DNA of 64,000 bases from Deltaproteobacteria bacterium. GTDB lineage: Bacteria > Desulfobacterota > Desulfomonilia > UBA1062. Location of the stretch: the NCBI GenBank assembly GCA_018436855.1, contig JAHDKO010000006.1:101607-165606 (forward strand), written 5' to 3'. Under the pieces are notes generated by a model. It was not told the origin of the DNA, searched no databases, and saw only the letters and a program-made list of their open reading frames with translations. Shown here piece after piece: positions 37,482-46,342 of this stretch. Position 1 is the stretch's first letter, and the number at the start of each line of letters is the position of its first letter. A program made the position numbers and the translations under genes.

Positions 37482-38156
37482 TCAGGTGATGACCAGATAG
37501 TTGTTCACATCCCTGACGCCTGTGGTAATACCCGCGATCTCTTCGGCTGCATGAAGGGCATGATGATTGTGCACCGTACCGCTCAGGGTGACGACGCCGT
37601 TCTTGACGTGAACATTGATCAGGCTGGTGTCGACGAGCGCATTGTTTTCAAGGGCCTTAAGGACCTGGCGGGCGATCTCTTCGTCCGGTACCGCCCTGGC
37701 CGGTTCCACCTTGAGCATGTTCTTTATGTTCAGCACGCCCCTGATGTTGTCCGCAATGCTCTCGGCCATGTACTTCTGCCAGAGTGAATCGACCCTGCCC
37801 GTGAGGATTACCGTACCCTCCTCGACCGATACATCCAGCTTCCCGGGGTCGATATGAGGGTTCCATTCCAAGGCGCTTCTGATGTGAGAAGCAATCTCCG
37901 CATCATCCGGGGCCTCCCCTGCGGCGGGGTAGCTGACTGCAAGACGGTTGTCCACAAAGCTGACCCCGGTGATGGAGTATGCGTCCTCCTCTGCCCGGGA
38001 CATGTCCGACCAGGTAGGCACCGTGCCCGTGAGAACGACCTTGCCGTCTGACACGTTCACGCCGATACCCGATTCATCGATACGATTGTCCCAGAAAAGC
38101 CGGGAGGACACATCAACACTGATTTCCTCGGACGTTCTGTGAGCCGCCTGTGCCAT
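37482..38156 (-). CDS. Triple BON-domain protein
   Basis: 224 residues from ATG at 38156 (GGGGAGGATC upstream). Three BON repeats, each ending in a GxVxLxGxV strand pair: ISVDVSSRLFWDNRI...DGKVVLTGTV (about 10-80), IASHIRSALEWNPHI...GTVILTGRV (about 85-155), IARQVLKALENNALV...NGVVTLSGTV (about 155-224). No signal peptide, unlike OsmY. BON domains bind phospholipids or other ligands and such proteins are often induced by osmotic stress; the role here is inferred. Confidence 0.9.
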   Translation of the reverse strand: MAQAAHRTSEEISVDVSSRLFWDNRIDESGIGVNVSDGKVVLTGTVPTWSDMSRAEEDAYSITGVSFVDNRLAVSYPAAGEAPDDAEIASHIRSALEWNPHIDPGKLDVSVEEGTVILTGRVDSLWQKYMAESIADNIRGVLNIKNMLKVEPARAVPDEEIARQVLKALENNALVDTSLINVHVKNGVVTLSGTVHNHHALHAAEEIAGITTGVRDVNNYLVIT

Positions 38157-38370
38157 GTCACGATCCTCCCCGGTTTTAAGCTGACGGTACAAGATATTTT
38201 AATACCATCGGATCCGTTCTCAAGAAATCCGGGCTCCCTCCCGCACCGGGCACGATCATCCATCAAAGATCTGTCGGCACCGAGCATACCGGCAATCCCG
38301 GGCTTCCCGGCATTGCCTGCCCTCTTGTCCCGGCACCGGTTTTTCACGTGCACGTATTGAGATAAGGCCG

Positions 38371-39399
38371 GTGCATCATATGAGAAATATTATGGAGAGC
38401 AGAACGTTATCTGAAGAGTATGGAAATGCCGCAGAAGAGATACCCCAGGCCAATTCCATTTTCCAGCAGCCCTACTGGCTCGAAGCCGTATCTCCGGGAC
38501 AGTGGGGTGCTGCGGTGGTATCCAGCGGCGGTCACATCGTAGCACGCCTCCCGTACGTGATGCACAAAGAGTTCGGGCTCACCAGGCTGGTCATGCCCAA
38601 GCTCACGAAGTTTCTCGGGCCCTGGATCTCTCCTGCAACCGGAAAGTACGCCAGCGAGCTTGCCAGACAGAAAGATATCATGTTCAGCCTCATCGGGCAG
38701 CTGCCGCGGTTCGACTCCTTTGCCCAGAACTTTCACTATTCCATAACCAACTGGCTTCCCTTTTACTGGAAAGGGTTTTCGCAGACCACCCGATATTCCT
38801 ATGTCCTGGATGATATTCAGGACGAGGAAAGGCTCTGGTCCGAGTTGCAGGGAAACATCCGCAGGGAGATCCGCAAGGCCGGAAGGCAGGTGGAGGTGCG
38901 CGATGATCTGGGAATCGATTCATTCCTCGAGCTCAACAGAAAGACCTTTGCCAGGCAGGGGATGCCCCTTCCCTATTCCCGCGAGCTGGTTCTCAGGATC
39001 GATACCGTGCTCGGGCAGAGAAACCAGCGCAAAATCTTTTTTGCAACGGATACAAAAGGCCTGATCCATGCAGCGCTGTACCTGATCTGGGACAGTAATT
39101 CCGCTTTCTATCTCATGGGAGGCGCGGACCCCGATCTCCGCAACAGCGGGAGCAGCAGCCTTCTCATGTGGGAGGCGATCAAATTTTCCTCCTCGGTGAC
39201 CAGGAGGTTCGACTTCGAGGGATCCATGGTAGAGCCCATCGAGCGATTTTTTCGCGGTTTCGGCGCAAGACAGCAGCCGTTCTTCACCATCACGTCCATA
39301 ACCCGGCGAATGCGGTGGTACGCCCTGTACCTCGATATCACCGACCGGGTATCCAATCTCCTGAGACAAAGGATGATCTCCCTCCCTGCTCGGTCATAA
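38371..39399 (+). CDS. FemAB/GNAT-like acyltransferase
   Basis: Up to 342 residues (GTG 38371; ATG 38380 and 38392 are alternatives). It starts with FQQPYWLEAVSPGQW, and contains LPYVMHKEFGLTRLVMPKLTKFLGPW, then RREIRKAGRQVEVRDD and the C-terminal GNAT-like GLIHAALYLIWDSNSAFYLMGG and FDFEGSMVEPIERFFRGFGARQ. This is the pattern of the FemAB-like proteins (acetyltransferase_6) often found in polysaccharide or lipid loci. Substrate unknown. Followed by a DUF374 acyltransferase. Confidence 0.82.
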   Translation: MHHMRNIMESRTLSEEYGNAAEEIPQANSIFQQPYWLEAVSPGQWGAAVVSSGGHIVARLPYVMHKEFGLTRLVMPKLTKFLGPWISPATGKYASELARQKDIMFSLIGQLPRFDSFAQNFHYSITNWLPFYWKGFSQTTRYSYVLDDIQDEERLWSELQGNIRREIRKAGRQVEVRDDLGIDSFLELNRKTFARQGMPLPYSRELVLRIDTVLGQRNQRKIFFATDTKGLIHAALYLIWDSNSAFYLMGGADPDLRNSGSSSLLMWEAIKFSSSVTRRFDFEGSMVEPIERFFRGFGARQQPFFTITSITRRMRWYALYLDITDRVSNLLRQRMISLPARS

Positions 39400-39536
39400 C
39401 GCATCAAAGAAGCTCTTGCCTGCAACGAAATTTCGATATAGAAATAAAGCACGGGACACATGGGGAGGCATGGACTCCAACAGGAGCACGGTGTGTGGCA
39501 TGCCAGGAAAGGAATGTGGGCCCGTCTCCGGATAGT

Positions 39537-40229
39537 ATGAGAAAAAAGGTGCGCATCATTCTCTACCGGTATGTCTTCCCCTATGTGGGGCTGTTCGTGG
39601 TAAGGGTCCTGTCTTCGACATACCGGCTCAGGATCGTCGACAGGGAAAACGAAAGCTCTGTCCTGGACAGAGACGGGAGCATCATCTATGCCTCGTGGCA
39701 CCAGCGGTTCTTTCCCGGGATAACCTTCTTTGCCCGGCGCAAGCCCATTGCCATTCTCATCAGCCAGAGCCGTGACGGCGATTTCATCTCCCATATCGTC
39801 GACATCCTCGGCTGGCGCCCGGTGCGCGGCTCCTCCTCCCGGGGAGGGAGCGAGGGACTGAAGCGGATCAAGGATCTCTCACTGAACGGACACAAGATCG
39901 GCCACATCGTGGACGGCCCCAAAGGCCCCTTCGGGGTCGTAAAACCGGGGCTGCTCAGGATCGCGCAGGTGTCCGGCAAGGCCATCGTCCCGACCATAAC
40001 GTCTTCGAAGAATCCGTGGACCTTCCGCAGCTGGGACCGGTTCATGGTCCCCAGGCCCTTTTCCCGCGTGATCATCAGATTCGGGCCCGCCACATATGTC
40101 CCTCCCGATCTGGATGGAGACGATTTCGAAAAACACCGGCTCATGATCGAGCAGAACATGAAGGAACTCTACGAAGATACGGACCGGATCTGGTCGGATG
40201 AGGCACGAAAGCGGGAGATTTTTAAATAG
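39537..40229 (+). CDS. DUF374 lysophospholipid acyltransferase-like protein
   Basis: 230 residues from ATG at 39537. The sequence IIYASWHQRFFPGITFF, ILISQSRDGDFISHIVDILGWRPVRGSSSRGGSEGLKRI and IVDGPKGPFGVVKPGLLRIAQVSGKAIVP is diagnostic of DUF374/LPLAT proteins, which are related to lipid A acyltransferases (the SWHxxF-type motif replaces HX4D). N-terminal helix anchors it to the inner membrane. It probably acylates a lipid or lipopolysaccharide precursor. Confidence 0.88.
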   Translation: MRKKVRIILYRYVFPYVGLFVVRVLSSTYRLRIVDRENESSVLDRDGSIIYASWHQRFFPGITFFARRKPIAILISQSRDGDFISHIVDILGWRPVRGSSSRGGSEGLKRIKDLSLNGHKIGHIVDGPKGPFGVVKPGLLRIAQVSGKAIVPTITSSKNPWTFRSWDRFMVPRPFSRVIIRFGPATYVPPDLDGDDFEKHRLMIEQNMKELYEDTDRIWSDEARKREIFK

Positions 40230-40322
40230 AGCGTTTCTCGACAACCCGCCCTGCAGTGAATATTCTTATCCTTAGCCGTTCGCGTCGGGCGGCGAGTACA
40301 GGATCAAAAAAAAGGACCGGAC

Positions 40323-41066
40323 ATGTCTGCGCTCCCGGCGATCTTGATATTCGGAGCCCTCATGAGCGTCATTGCCCTGGTGGGGAGCCTCACGCTCGTT
40401 CTCCGGGAGACCACCCTTCGCCGCATCCTTCCCATGCTCGTGGCCTTTGCCTCCGGGTCGCTCATCGGAAGCGCCTTTTTCCTCATGATCCCCGCATCCA
40501 TCGAGGGTACGGACAATATCCACAATGTTTTTCTCTGGCTGGCCATCGGCTTCTTCGTGTTCCTGGCACTGGAACAGCTGATCCAATGGCACCACTGCCA
40601 CAGGAGCCCAGCCTCCCACACACGGCCCATCAGCTACATGCTCCTGTTCGCCGATGGCCTGCACAACCTGATCGGAGGGCTGTCCATAGGCGCACTGTTC
40701 ATCTCGGATTTCAGGCTGGGGCTTCTGGCCTGGTATGCGGCCGTGCTCCACGAGATCCCCCAGGAGCTGGGCGACTTCGGCGTGCTGGTGCACGCTGGGT
40801 GGAATAAGGGAAGGGCCCTGCTCTATAATTTCCTGTCCGCGCTCAGCTTTCCCCTGGGCGGCCTGATCGTGTACGGGCTGTCATCGGGGATGTCCGTGGA
40901 TTTCCTCATTCCCTTTGCCGCAGGAAACTTCCTGTACATCGGGGCCGTGGACCTGGTGCCCGAGTTCAGGGAGTCGCCCGGGTGCGGCCCGAACATCCCG
41001 GGATCGATCGCATGGCTGCTCGGCATGGCCATCCTGTACGGCTCGAGCTTTTTCCACCACCATTAG
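40323..41066 (+). CDS. ZIP-family metal transporter
   Basis: 247 residues with seven to eight membrane segments. The paired ZIP metal-site helices are present: DGLHNLIGGLSIGALF (helix IV) and HEIPQELGDFGVLV (helix V). A short His-rich loop WHHCHRSPASH lies between segments III and IV, and the C-terminus ends in HHH. It moves zinc or iron into the cytoplasm. The stop codon is followed directly by a repeat cluster. Confidence 0.93.
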   Translation: MSALPAILIFGALMSVIALVGSLTLVLRETTLRRILPMLVAFASGSLIGSAFFLMIPASIEGTDNIHNVFLWLAIGFFVFLALEQLIQWHHCHRSPASHTRPISYMLLFADGLHNLIGGLSIGALFISDFRLGLLAWYAAVLHEIPQELGDFGVLVHAGWNKGRALLYNFLSALSFPLGGLIVYGLSSGMSVDFLIPFAAGNFLYIGAVDLVPEFRESPGCGPNIPGSIAWLLGMAILYGSSFFHHH

Positions 41067-41095
41067 TGGGGTCATCTCGTGGGGTCAGGTCTCGT

Positions 41096-41149
41096 GGGGT
41101 CAGGTCTCCACATATGACACCCCAGTGTCATATGTGGAGACCTGACCCC
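41096..41149. repeat. Perfect 25-bp inverted repeat with 4-base loop
   Basis: Arms 41096-41120 and 41125-41149 are exact complements, beginning GGGGTCAGGTCTCCAC and separated by CCCA. It lies between the convergent ZIP and VOC genes and would form a very stable hairpin in RNA from either side, so it may also work as a terminator. The GGGGTCAGGTC core recurs in degraded form at 41078-41095 and 61344-61391. Confidence 0.9.
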
Positions 41150-41203
41150 GATCCTATGTGACACCCCAGTGTCATATGTGGAGACCTGACCCCGATCCTA
41201 TGA
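41114..41203. repeat. Tandem 45-bp duplication
   Basis: Positions 41114-41158 and 41159-41203 differ at one base only. Each copy contains the right arm of the hairpin plus GATCCTATG. Together with the inverted repeat this looks like a small mobile or REP-like element that has duplicated in place. Confidence 0.85.
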
Positions 41204-41211
41204 CCCCGGTC

Positions 41212-41823
41212 CTAGAGATTGATAGTCCTCTTTCCCGTGAGCTTCTGGATGCGCCCCAGGGCATGATACAGACCGGGAACCGGCCTGAACGGCAGACCCA
41301 GCAGGCGCCATGAGATGAATTCGATCACCAGCCCCGCGTCCCGGACCGTGTCCATATAGGCAAACCGGGTGCTCGTTGGCCATGCACTCAGCCTGCCCTT
41401 CACCCACACCGGATAGCCGGCTTGCGCGAGAACCGATGCCCAGATATCCACATCACTCACCAGAAACCCCAGGTGCTGCACGACCGGCCTGCCCGCCTCG
41501 TCCACTGACTGTGCGTAGAAGTCCGACCCAATGCCCGGCTCCAGGAGCTCGATCTCCAGGCCGTCGCAGACGGCCAGCCCCATCCTGCCGGTGAATTCCC
41601 TGGGCTCTCCCCGTTCATGCCAGAAATCCGGACTTCCGCCGGCGATGAAGAAGGGGCCTATCCCCTTTGTCTCGAGCTCCCGGGCCGCATCCTCCACGTC
41701 CGGGACGACGAGGCCGAGCTGGTGGATGCCCGGAAGGGCGAAACGTTGTTTGAAATCGCCTGCCAGCTCCCGGGCCGAAACGCTGAGATCACCCCCTGTG
41801 AGAAGATCATGGAAAAAGATCAT
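41212..41823 (-). CDS. VOC/glyoxalase-superfamily protein
   Basis: 203 residues from ATG at 41823 with a G-rich Shine-Dalgarno stretch. Two glyoxalase-like modules: IHQLGLVVPDVEDAARELETKGIGPF (about 33-58, His metal ligand) with EIELLEPG, and VQHLGFLVSDVDIWASVLAQAGYPV (about 115-140) with LVIEFISWR. The His and Glu positions of a VOC metal site are visible. It could be an epimerase or dioxygenase-like enzyme; substrate unknown. Its stop lies at the edge of the repeat cluster. Confidence 0.85.
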   Translation of the reverse strand: MIFFHDLLTGGDLSVSARELAGDFKQRFALPGIHQLGLVVPDVEDAARELETKGIGPFFIAGGSPDFWHERGEPREFTGRMGLAVCDGLEIELLEPGIGSDFYAQSVDEAGRPVVQHLGFLVSDVDIWASVLAQAGYPVWVKGRLSAWPTSTRFAYMDTVRDAGLVIEFISWRLLGLPFRPVPGLYHALGRIQKLTGKRTINL

Positions 41824-42276
41824 ACACCCCCCCCTTGAAAGGTCAGTCTTTTCTTCCCAATATACTCCCCGCCCCGCCATATGCAAGGATAGCGCACGCA
41901 GACCGCCGTTTCCGTCGTCCGGAGGGTTGTCATCCCCCCTCGATGAAAGAATCATATGCCCGTATGATTCAGGCGATCCCATACACGTGTTCGATCAGGA
42001 CGTATCACGAGAAAGGATCAAGGACCTGCACTTCAGGCCCGCGGTCTCCGCAACCGGTCGGCAAAGAAGGAGCCCGGATGACGGGGACTGCATGAAGGAT
42101 CAGCGGATACCGGAGGCAAAACCGCCGGCACGGGGATTACCGGTTGAAAAAGCCTGGCGCGTCTGGAGCCCGGGGAAGAGGAAGCAGAACGAGGGGGTCA
42201 GCCGCCATGCACGGCACGGATCGGGAGCCTGCAAACAACGCCTTTTGAGCCTTCCTGCAACCCGGGCCGGGGTGAT
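41824..42276. other. Intergenic region, no gene seen
   Basis: About 450 bp between the VOC gene start and the end of the CHASE2/HD-GYP gene. Open frames exist on both strands but none has a ribosome site with recognisable protein sequence. No RNA or repeat was recognised. Confidence 0.4.
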
Positions 42277-44334
42277 TCAGCCCTTTTGAGGATGATCGTT
42301 GTTTTCCAACTGTTCGAGAATAATTTCTTCCTGGATCAGGAATGCCCTGACCACCTCGGGATCGAACTGGGTGCCGGAACCGCGCAGAATGATTTCCCTG
42401 GCCTCGTCATGGGAAATTCTCTTCTTGTATACCCGCTCACTGGTCAGGGCGTCATACACATCGGCCAAGGCCATGATCCGGCCTGACAAGGGGATTTCAT
42501 CTCCGGCAAGGCCTGCGGGATAACCGGTCCCGTCCCATTTCTCGTGATGCGTCGAGACCATTTCCAGGCCGACCCTCAGGATTTCTTCACCTTGCACCTT
42601 TCTGGCCAGCATCTCGATAATGCGCTGACCGTACACGACATGCTGCTGCATCACTGCAAATTCCTCCTTGTCCAGGGGCCCCGGTTTGCGCAGGATCCTG
42701 TCCGGGATCGCGATCTTGCCCACATCATGCAGTGGTGCGCATGTATGCAGCAGCTCGATATAGTAGTCATCGATGACGGGATAACGGCCGCCGGCGGCCA
42801 GACCCCGGGCCAATACCTTGACCAGCAACTGGGTCCGCCTGATGTGTTCCCCGGTTTCCAGATCCCTGGTCTCGGCCAGGCCGACCATCAGCTCCAGCAT
42901 GGCCTGTTTGAACAGGGCCAGACGCGCCTCTCTCATCCTGCCCAGCCGCCTCTCAACGATATAAAATGACATGGACAGGAAGAGCAGCAGGGTCAGCCCG
43001 GCCCCGACCGGTGCGGCCGAGGGCAAAAGCACCCGGAAAAACGTGAACCCGAGGATGGTCAAGGCGGGATACACGGCCAAGCCAATGCCGGCAGCCGCTG
43101 CCGTTGGTGCCGCGCCGGCCAGCAGAAACGCTCCGATGACGGTTCCAGCCGACAAAACCGTTGCCAGAAACGCATAGCTCCGGTTCCACTGAGGCTGACG
43201 ATAATGGGAGGCGGACAGGATGTTTTCCAGCAGAATCGCATGAGCAGCCACTCCGGGCATCACCGAGGCTGTCGCGGTATGATGCAGATCCCCCAGTCCG
43301 GCGGCAGAGGAACCTATCAGCAAAATACGGTCGCTGACGGTATCAGGATCAAAGCTCTGGTTCAGCACATCCACCGCTCTCAGGACCGGTATGGTGTCCA
43401 GGACTCGACCAAATCGCAACACGGCCTGGGCGTGTATATCGATTGGAATGGACAGATCTCCCAGGTGAAGCAAAGGCCCCCAGAAATCCCGGCCGATCTC
43501 AAGAGACGCATGCGGATGGGCAACCAGGAACGCGGCCAGAGCAATGCTTGGCTGCCACTGGCCCTCGTACTGGGCCAGAAGCGGCAGACGCCTCAGTATC
43601 CCATCCCTGTCCTTATGGACATTGATGAACCCGCAGCGGGCATAGCTGCTCTGGATCTTTGGCGTGTTGCAGAGAAACCCCTTGTATTCCGCGATATCAA
43701 GCCGCTCGGAATCACCCTGCATGGGCAGTGTCGAAAGCTTGTAAACAGGGGCTGCCGTCTCGGGGCTGTCCGAAAGCACAAACGCACCCACTGACGGAGC
43801 GCAGGACAGCACATAGCCGAAATACGCGTCATTGTCCGTCATGGTCCGGGGTACACCCTCAAAGGATAGATCAAGGCCGAACTCGTACTGAAACGCATCT
43901 TTGATGATGGACAGGGATGTCCGGTCAGGTTCGGGAAAGAAGAAGTCCACGACAATCGCACGGGGACCGGCCGCGGCCAGGGCGCTGACCATGGCGGCCA
44001 GGCGATACCGCGGCCAGGGCCACTGTCCTACCGCGGACAGGCTGGCTTCATCCACATCGATCAGGACTACTTCGGGATCTTCAGGCGCATGCCGGTCCAT
44101 CCGAGCCAGGGCGTCGAACAGTGCGGTGTCCAGGCGCTCCAGCCAGGGCGCTCCGGACAGAACCGCTGCACACCATGCAAAACACAGGATAACGGCGACC
44201 CCCCAGATCCAGCCGGGCTTCTCTATCCGATTGTCATGGAAGACCGAACCCTCGGGTGGAGAGACGCCGGGTCTTTCCTGTCTACGATCAGCGTACGAGG
44301 ATCTCAACGCGGCGGTTCCTCGGCTCGGAAACAT
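42277..44334 (-). CDS. CHASE2-HD-GYP transmembrane phosphodiesterase
   Basis: About 685 residues. A membrane helix (WGVAVILCFAWCAAVL), then an extracytoplasmic CHASE2 domain (RLDTALFDALARM, EVVLIDVDEASLSAVGQWPWPR to ILLIGSSAAGLGDLHHT), three further helices, and a cytoplasmic HD-GYP domain with HDVGKIAIPDRIL and HHEKWDGTGYPAGL. HD-GYP enzymes hydrolyse cyclic di-GMP. There is no ATG, GTG or TTG between the ompA-like stop and the first helix, so translation must begin inside that gene; ATG 44334 is the best guess, with ATG 44409 and 44439 alternatives. Last gene of the fecR-ompA-CHASE2 operon. Confidence 0.92.
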   Translation of the reverse strand: MFPSRGTAALRSSYADRRQERPGVSPPEGSVFHDNRIEKPGWIWGVAVILCFAWCAAVLSGAPWLERLDTALFDALARMDRHAPEDPEVVLIDVDEASLSAVGQWPWPRYRLAAMVSALAAAGPRAIVVDFFFPEPDRTSLSIIKDAFQYEFGLDLSFEGVPRTMTDNDAYFGYVLSCAPSVGAFVLSDSPETAAPVYKLSTLPMQGDSERLDIAEYKGFLCNTPKIQSSYARCGFINVHKDRDGILRRLPLLAQYEGQWQPSIALAAFLVAHPHASLEIGRDFWGPLLHLGDLSIPIDIHAQAVLRFGRVLDTIPVLRAVDVLNQSFDPDTVSDRILLIGSSAAGLGDLHHTATASVMPGVAAHAILLENILSASHYRQPQWNRSYAFLATVLSAGTVIGAFLLAGAAPTAAAAGIGLAVYPALTILGFTFFRVLLPSAAPVGAGLTLLLFLSMSFYIVERRLGRMREARLALFKQAMLELMVGLAETRDLETGEHIRRTQLLVKVLARGLAAGGRYPVIDDYYIELLHTCAPLHDVGKIAIPDRILRKPGPLDKEEFAVMQQHVVYGQRIIEMLARKVQGEEILRVGLEMVSTHHEKWDGTGYPAGLAGDEIPLSGRIMALADVYDALTSERVYKKRISHDEAREIILRGSGTQFDPEVVRAFLIQEEIILEQLENNDHPQKG

Positions 44335-44878
44335 CAGGGCCGGTCGGCACAAGGGGATCGTTTTGCCCGTGAGCGCTGACTTCCATGATCTCACGGGGTA
44401 CGCCCTCATCGGCCAACATGGTGCGGATAGCTTCCGCACGCTCCAGGGAAAGGAGGTTGTTCAGCTCCTTGTCTCCCATGGTGTCTGTGTGTCCGATAAT
44501 GCTTACCTGCGGATAGGGCCGTTCGTTTATCAGCTGAACGATTTCCGTTAAAAGCTCAGACGAAGCCGAGTCCGGTATGGAGGATCCACTCTGGAAATAC
44601 AATTGAAAGCTCACCGGCTGAGGTACCTGCATCTCCAGGGCAGGTCCGAACACGCGGCTGATGGTTTCCCGATCCATTTCCTTGAGGGGACTGATGCGCT
44701 CCGAGACCTGGACGAATGTCATGGGCTGGGTCAGGACATATTCGTCCTGTTGGGTATTGACTACGACCCGGCCGACGGCGCCGTCTTCATCGGGCATCAG
44801 CACGACCGTGGTTGTCGGGGCATGTCCGAAGATGACATAGACAAAAAAAGAAAGATAAGCGAATATAACATAACGCAT
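44288..44878 (-). CDS. OmpA-family peptidoglycan-binding protein
   Basis: 196 residues from ATG at 44878 (AGGCAGG upstream). An N-terminal hydrophobic segment (YVIFAYLSFFVYVIF) is a signal or anchor. The C-terminal OmpA domain has VSFQLYFQSGSS, VSIIGHTDTMGDKELNNLLSLERAEAIR and NRRVEIL, with the Asp and Arg that bind diaminopimelate. It would bridge membrane and cell wall. Between the FecR-domain gene and the CHASE2/HD-GYP gene; overlaps the latter. Confidence 0.92.
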   Translation of the reverse strand: MRYVIFAYLSFFVYVIFGHAPTTTVVLMPDEDGAVGRVVVNTQQDEYVLTQPMTFVQVSERISPLKEMDRETISRVFGPALEMQVPQPVSFQLYFQSGSSIPDSASSELLTEIVQLINERPYPQVSIIGHTDTMGDKELNNLLSLERAEAIRTMLADEGVPREIMEVSAHGQNDPLVPTGPDVSEPRNRRVEILVR

Positions 44879-44889
44879 CACAACCTGCC

Positions 44890-45321
44890 TTACTGCACAC
44901 GGACAAGAAACCTTGTGCCTCGGATGCCCAGGACCGCCTGAGGCGTTCTGAACCGCACGGCCTCGGGAGCGAGTTTGCCGATCTTTCCCGATGAGTATAC
45001 CGCTGTCCCTTTTTGAAAATAAACGTGAAAGTCATAGTCATTGTCCTTCGGGGCAAAGCGGAACGAGCAGATTTCCATTTCCGAGTCAGGTCCGAGGCTC
45101 ACCCTGGAACCATCCATGAAGCTGACGCCGGCTGAACCGTCGGCATCCGTGCCGAGCAGATCGGCTTCGAGAAGCTCCATGCCCGGTGCAGCGGATATGT
45201 GATCGTCATCGCGTACGACCCACACCTGCCCCGACACTGTTTTCAGAATCGCGACCGCTTCCTGGGCCTGAGCCGGCGGCCCGAGCAGGACCAGTACGAG
45301 AAAGAGCATGGAGATTCGCAT
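44890..45321 (-). CDS. Small secreted FecR-domain protein
   Basis: 143 residues from ATG at 45321 with GGAGGTGCGT upstream. A signal peptide (ISMLFLVLVLLGPPAQAQ) precedes a single FecR-like beta domain (AVAILKTVSGQVWVVRDDDHISAAPGMELLEADLLGTDADGSAGVSF and PQAVLGIRGTRFLVRV). No sigma-factor-binding part is present. FecR-OmpA-CHASE2 gene sets recur in several bacteria, usually with a CHASE2 cyclase or kinase; here the output is HD-GYP. Confidence 0.88.
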   Translation of the reverse strand: MRISMLFLVLVLLGPPAQAQEAVAILKTVSGQVWVVRDDDHISAAPGMELLEADLLGTDADGSAGVSFMDGSRVSLGPDSEMEICSFRFAPKDNDYDFHVYFQKGTAVYSSGKIGKLAPEAVRFRTPQAVLGIRGTRFLVRVQ

Positions 45322-45763
45322 ACGCACCTCCAGAAGGTTAATCAAAAATAAGCATAATAAACGAGCAGATGCAAGAGATTTTATGTAATGCCATTGATTT
45401 TTAACCCTTTTGATTGATGACCCCGGTCTGGTGCTCGAGCCTGCGCAAGTCAGATCATCCGATTGGGCAGGGCTCATCCGAGCTCGGGCGACATTCCCGG
45501 CATTCGGGGGCGGATAGCGCTGCCGGTGCCGGTGGGATGCAGGACAAAGCAGCGGTGATTTCTCGGGCCGCGAACCGGTTGCAATCTGCCGGCAAATAGC
45601 CCAATATGGAATAGTGAAGGACGGGTGAGCCCCTGAACCGGCGTACAAGTGCGCTCGGCCTGAAGCGCAGCACGGTGGCCGCGCTGCAGGCAATGAGCCG
45701 AGTGCGCACGGGCGGCGGCCCTCTGCCCGTGCCCGCATGGAGATGGAATGAGAGGAGTGAACA
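45322..45763. other. Divergent intergenic region, no gene seen
   Basis: About 440 bp between the leftward FecR gene and the rightward thioesterase gene. The first 90 bp next to FecR are AT-rich and must hold its promoter. A degraded GACCCCGGTC motif at 45419-45428 recalls the repeat near 41.1 kb. The remainder shows no coding character. Confidence 0.4.
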
Positions 45764-46162
45764 ATGGATGCTGTTGCCGCAAAAGCAGCCTCTGATCCCT
45801 TTGCCGGGTTTCTGGGAATACGCGTGGAAAGGGTGGAAGAAGGCTTTGCCTCCTGTTCGGTGACCATAGGAGAGAACCTGTGCAATTTCCTCGGCATGGT
45901 CCACGGCGGCCTGATCTTCAGCCTGGCCGATGTGGCTTTTGCAGCCGCGTCCAACCGGGACCACTATCCCTCCTATGCCCTGGATGTCAGCGGCTCGTTC
46001 CTGAAAGCGGCCCGGGTGGGGGATGTCATGAGGGCGGAGGCCAGGCTGGTGCATGCCACCCGGCGCACCGGCCTCTACCGGATGGATGTGTTCAGACAGA
46101 GCGAGCTCGTGGCCACGTTCAACGGCACGGTCTTCAGGAAGGTGAGCGGCCAGGAACCGTGA
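45764..46162 (+). CDS. PaaI-type hotdog thioesterase
   Basis: 132 residues, a typical single hotdog domain. The motif NFLGMVHGGLIFSLADVAFAAASN has the HGG(x)3SLAD pattern of PaaI/YdiI thioesterases. SYALDVSGSFLKAARVGD and TGLYRMDVFRQSELVATFNGTVF complete the fold. It hydrolyses an acyl- or aryl-CoA. GAGAGGAG precedes the ATG. Monocistronic as far as can be seen. Confidence 0.93.
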   Translation: MDAVAAKAASDPFAGFLGIRVERVEEGFASCSVTIGENLCNFLGMVHGGLIFSLADVAFAAASNRDHYPSYALDVSGSFLKAARVGDVMRAEARLVHATRRTGLYRMDVFRQSELVATFNGTVFRKVSGQEP

Positions 46163-46342
46163 GGCGGGCGGGGCGGCGCAGAGGGCTTGGCGAGGGTTGC
46201 CTTCCCGGCAGCCGCCGGGAATTCAGGCGGCCGGGACTGCTGCCGGAGATGGAAATGCCGGGAACCAGGACGATCGGCTGTTGAGCGCCCTGCTGTTTGT
46301 CTGTAGAATGAATCGCTGTTAAGAAAGGAGAGGTTTGAAGGG

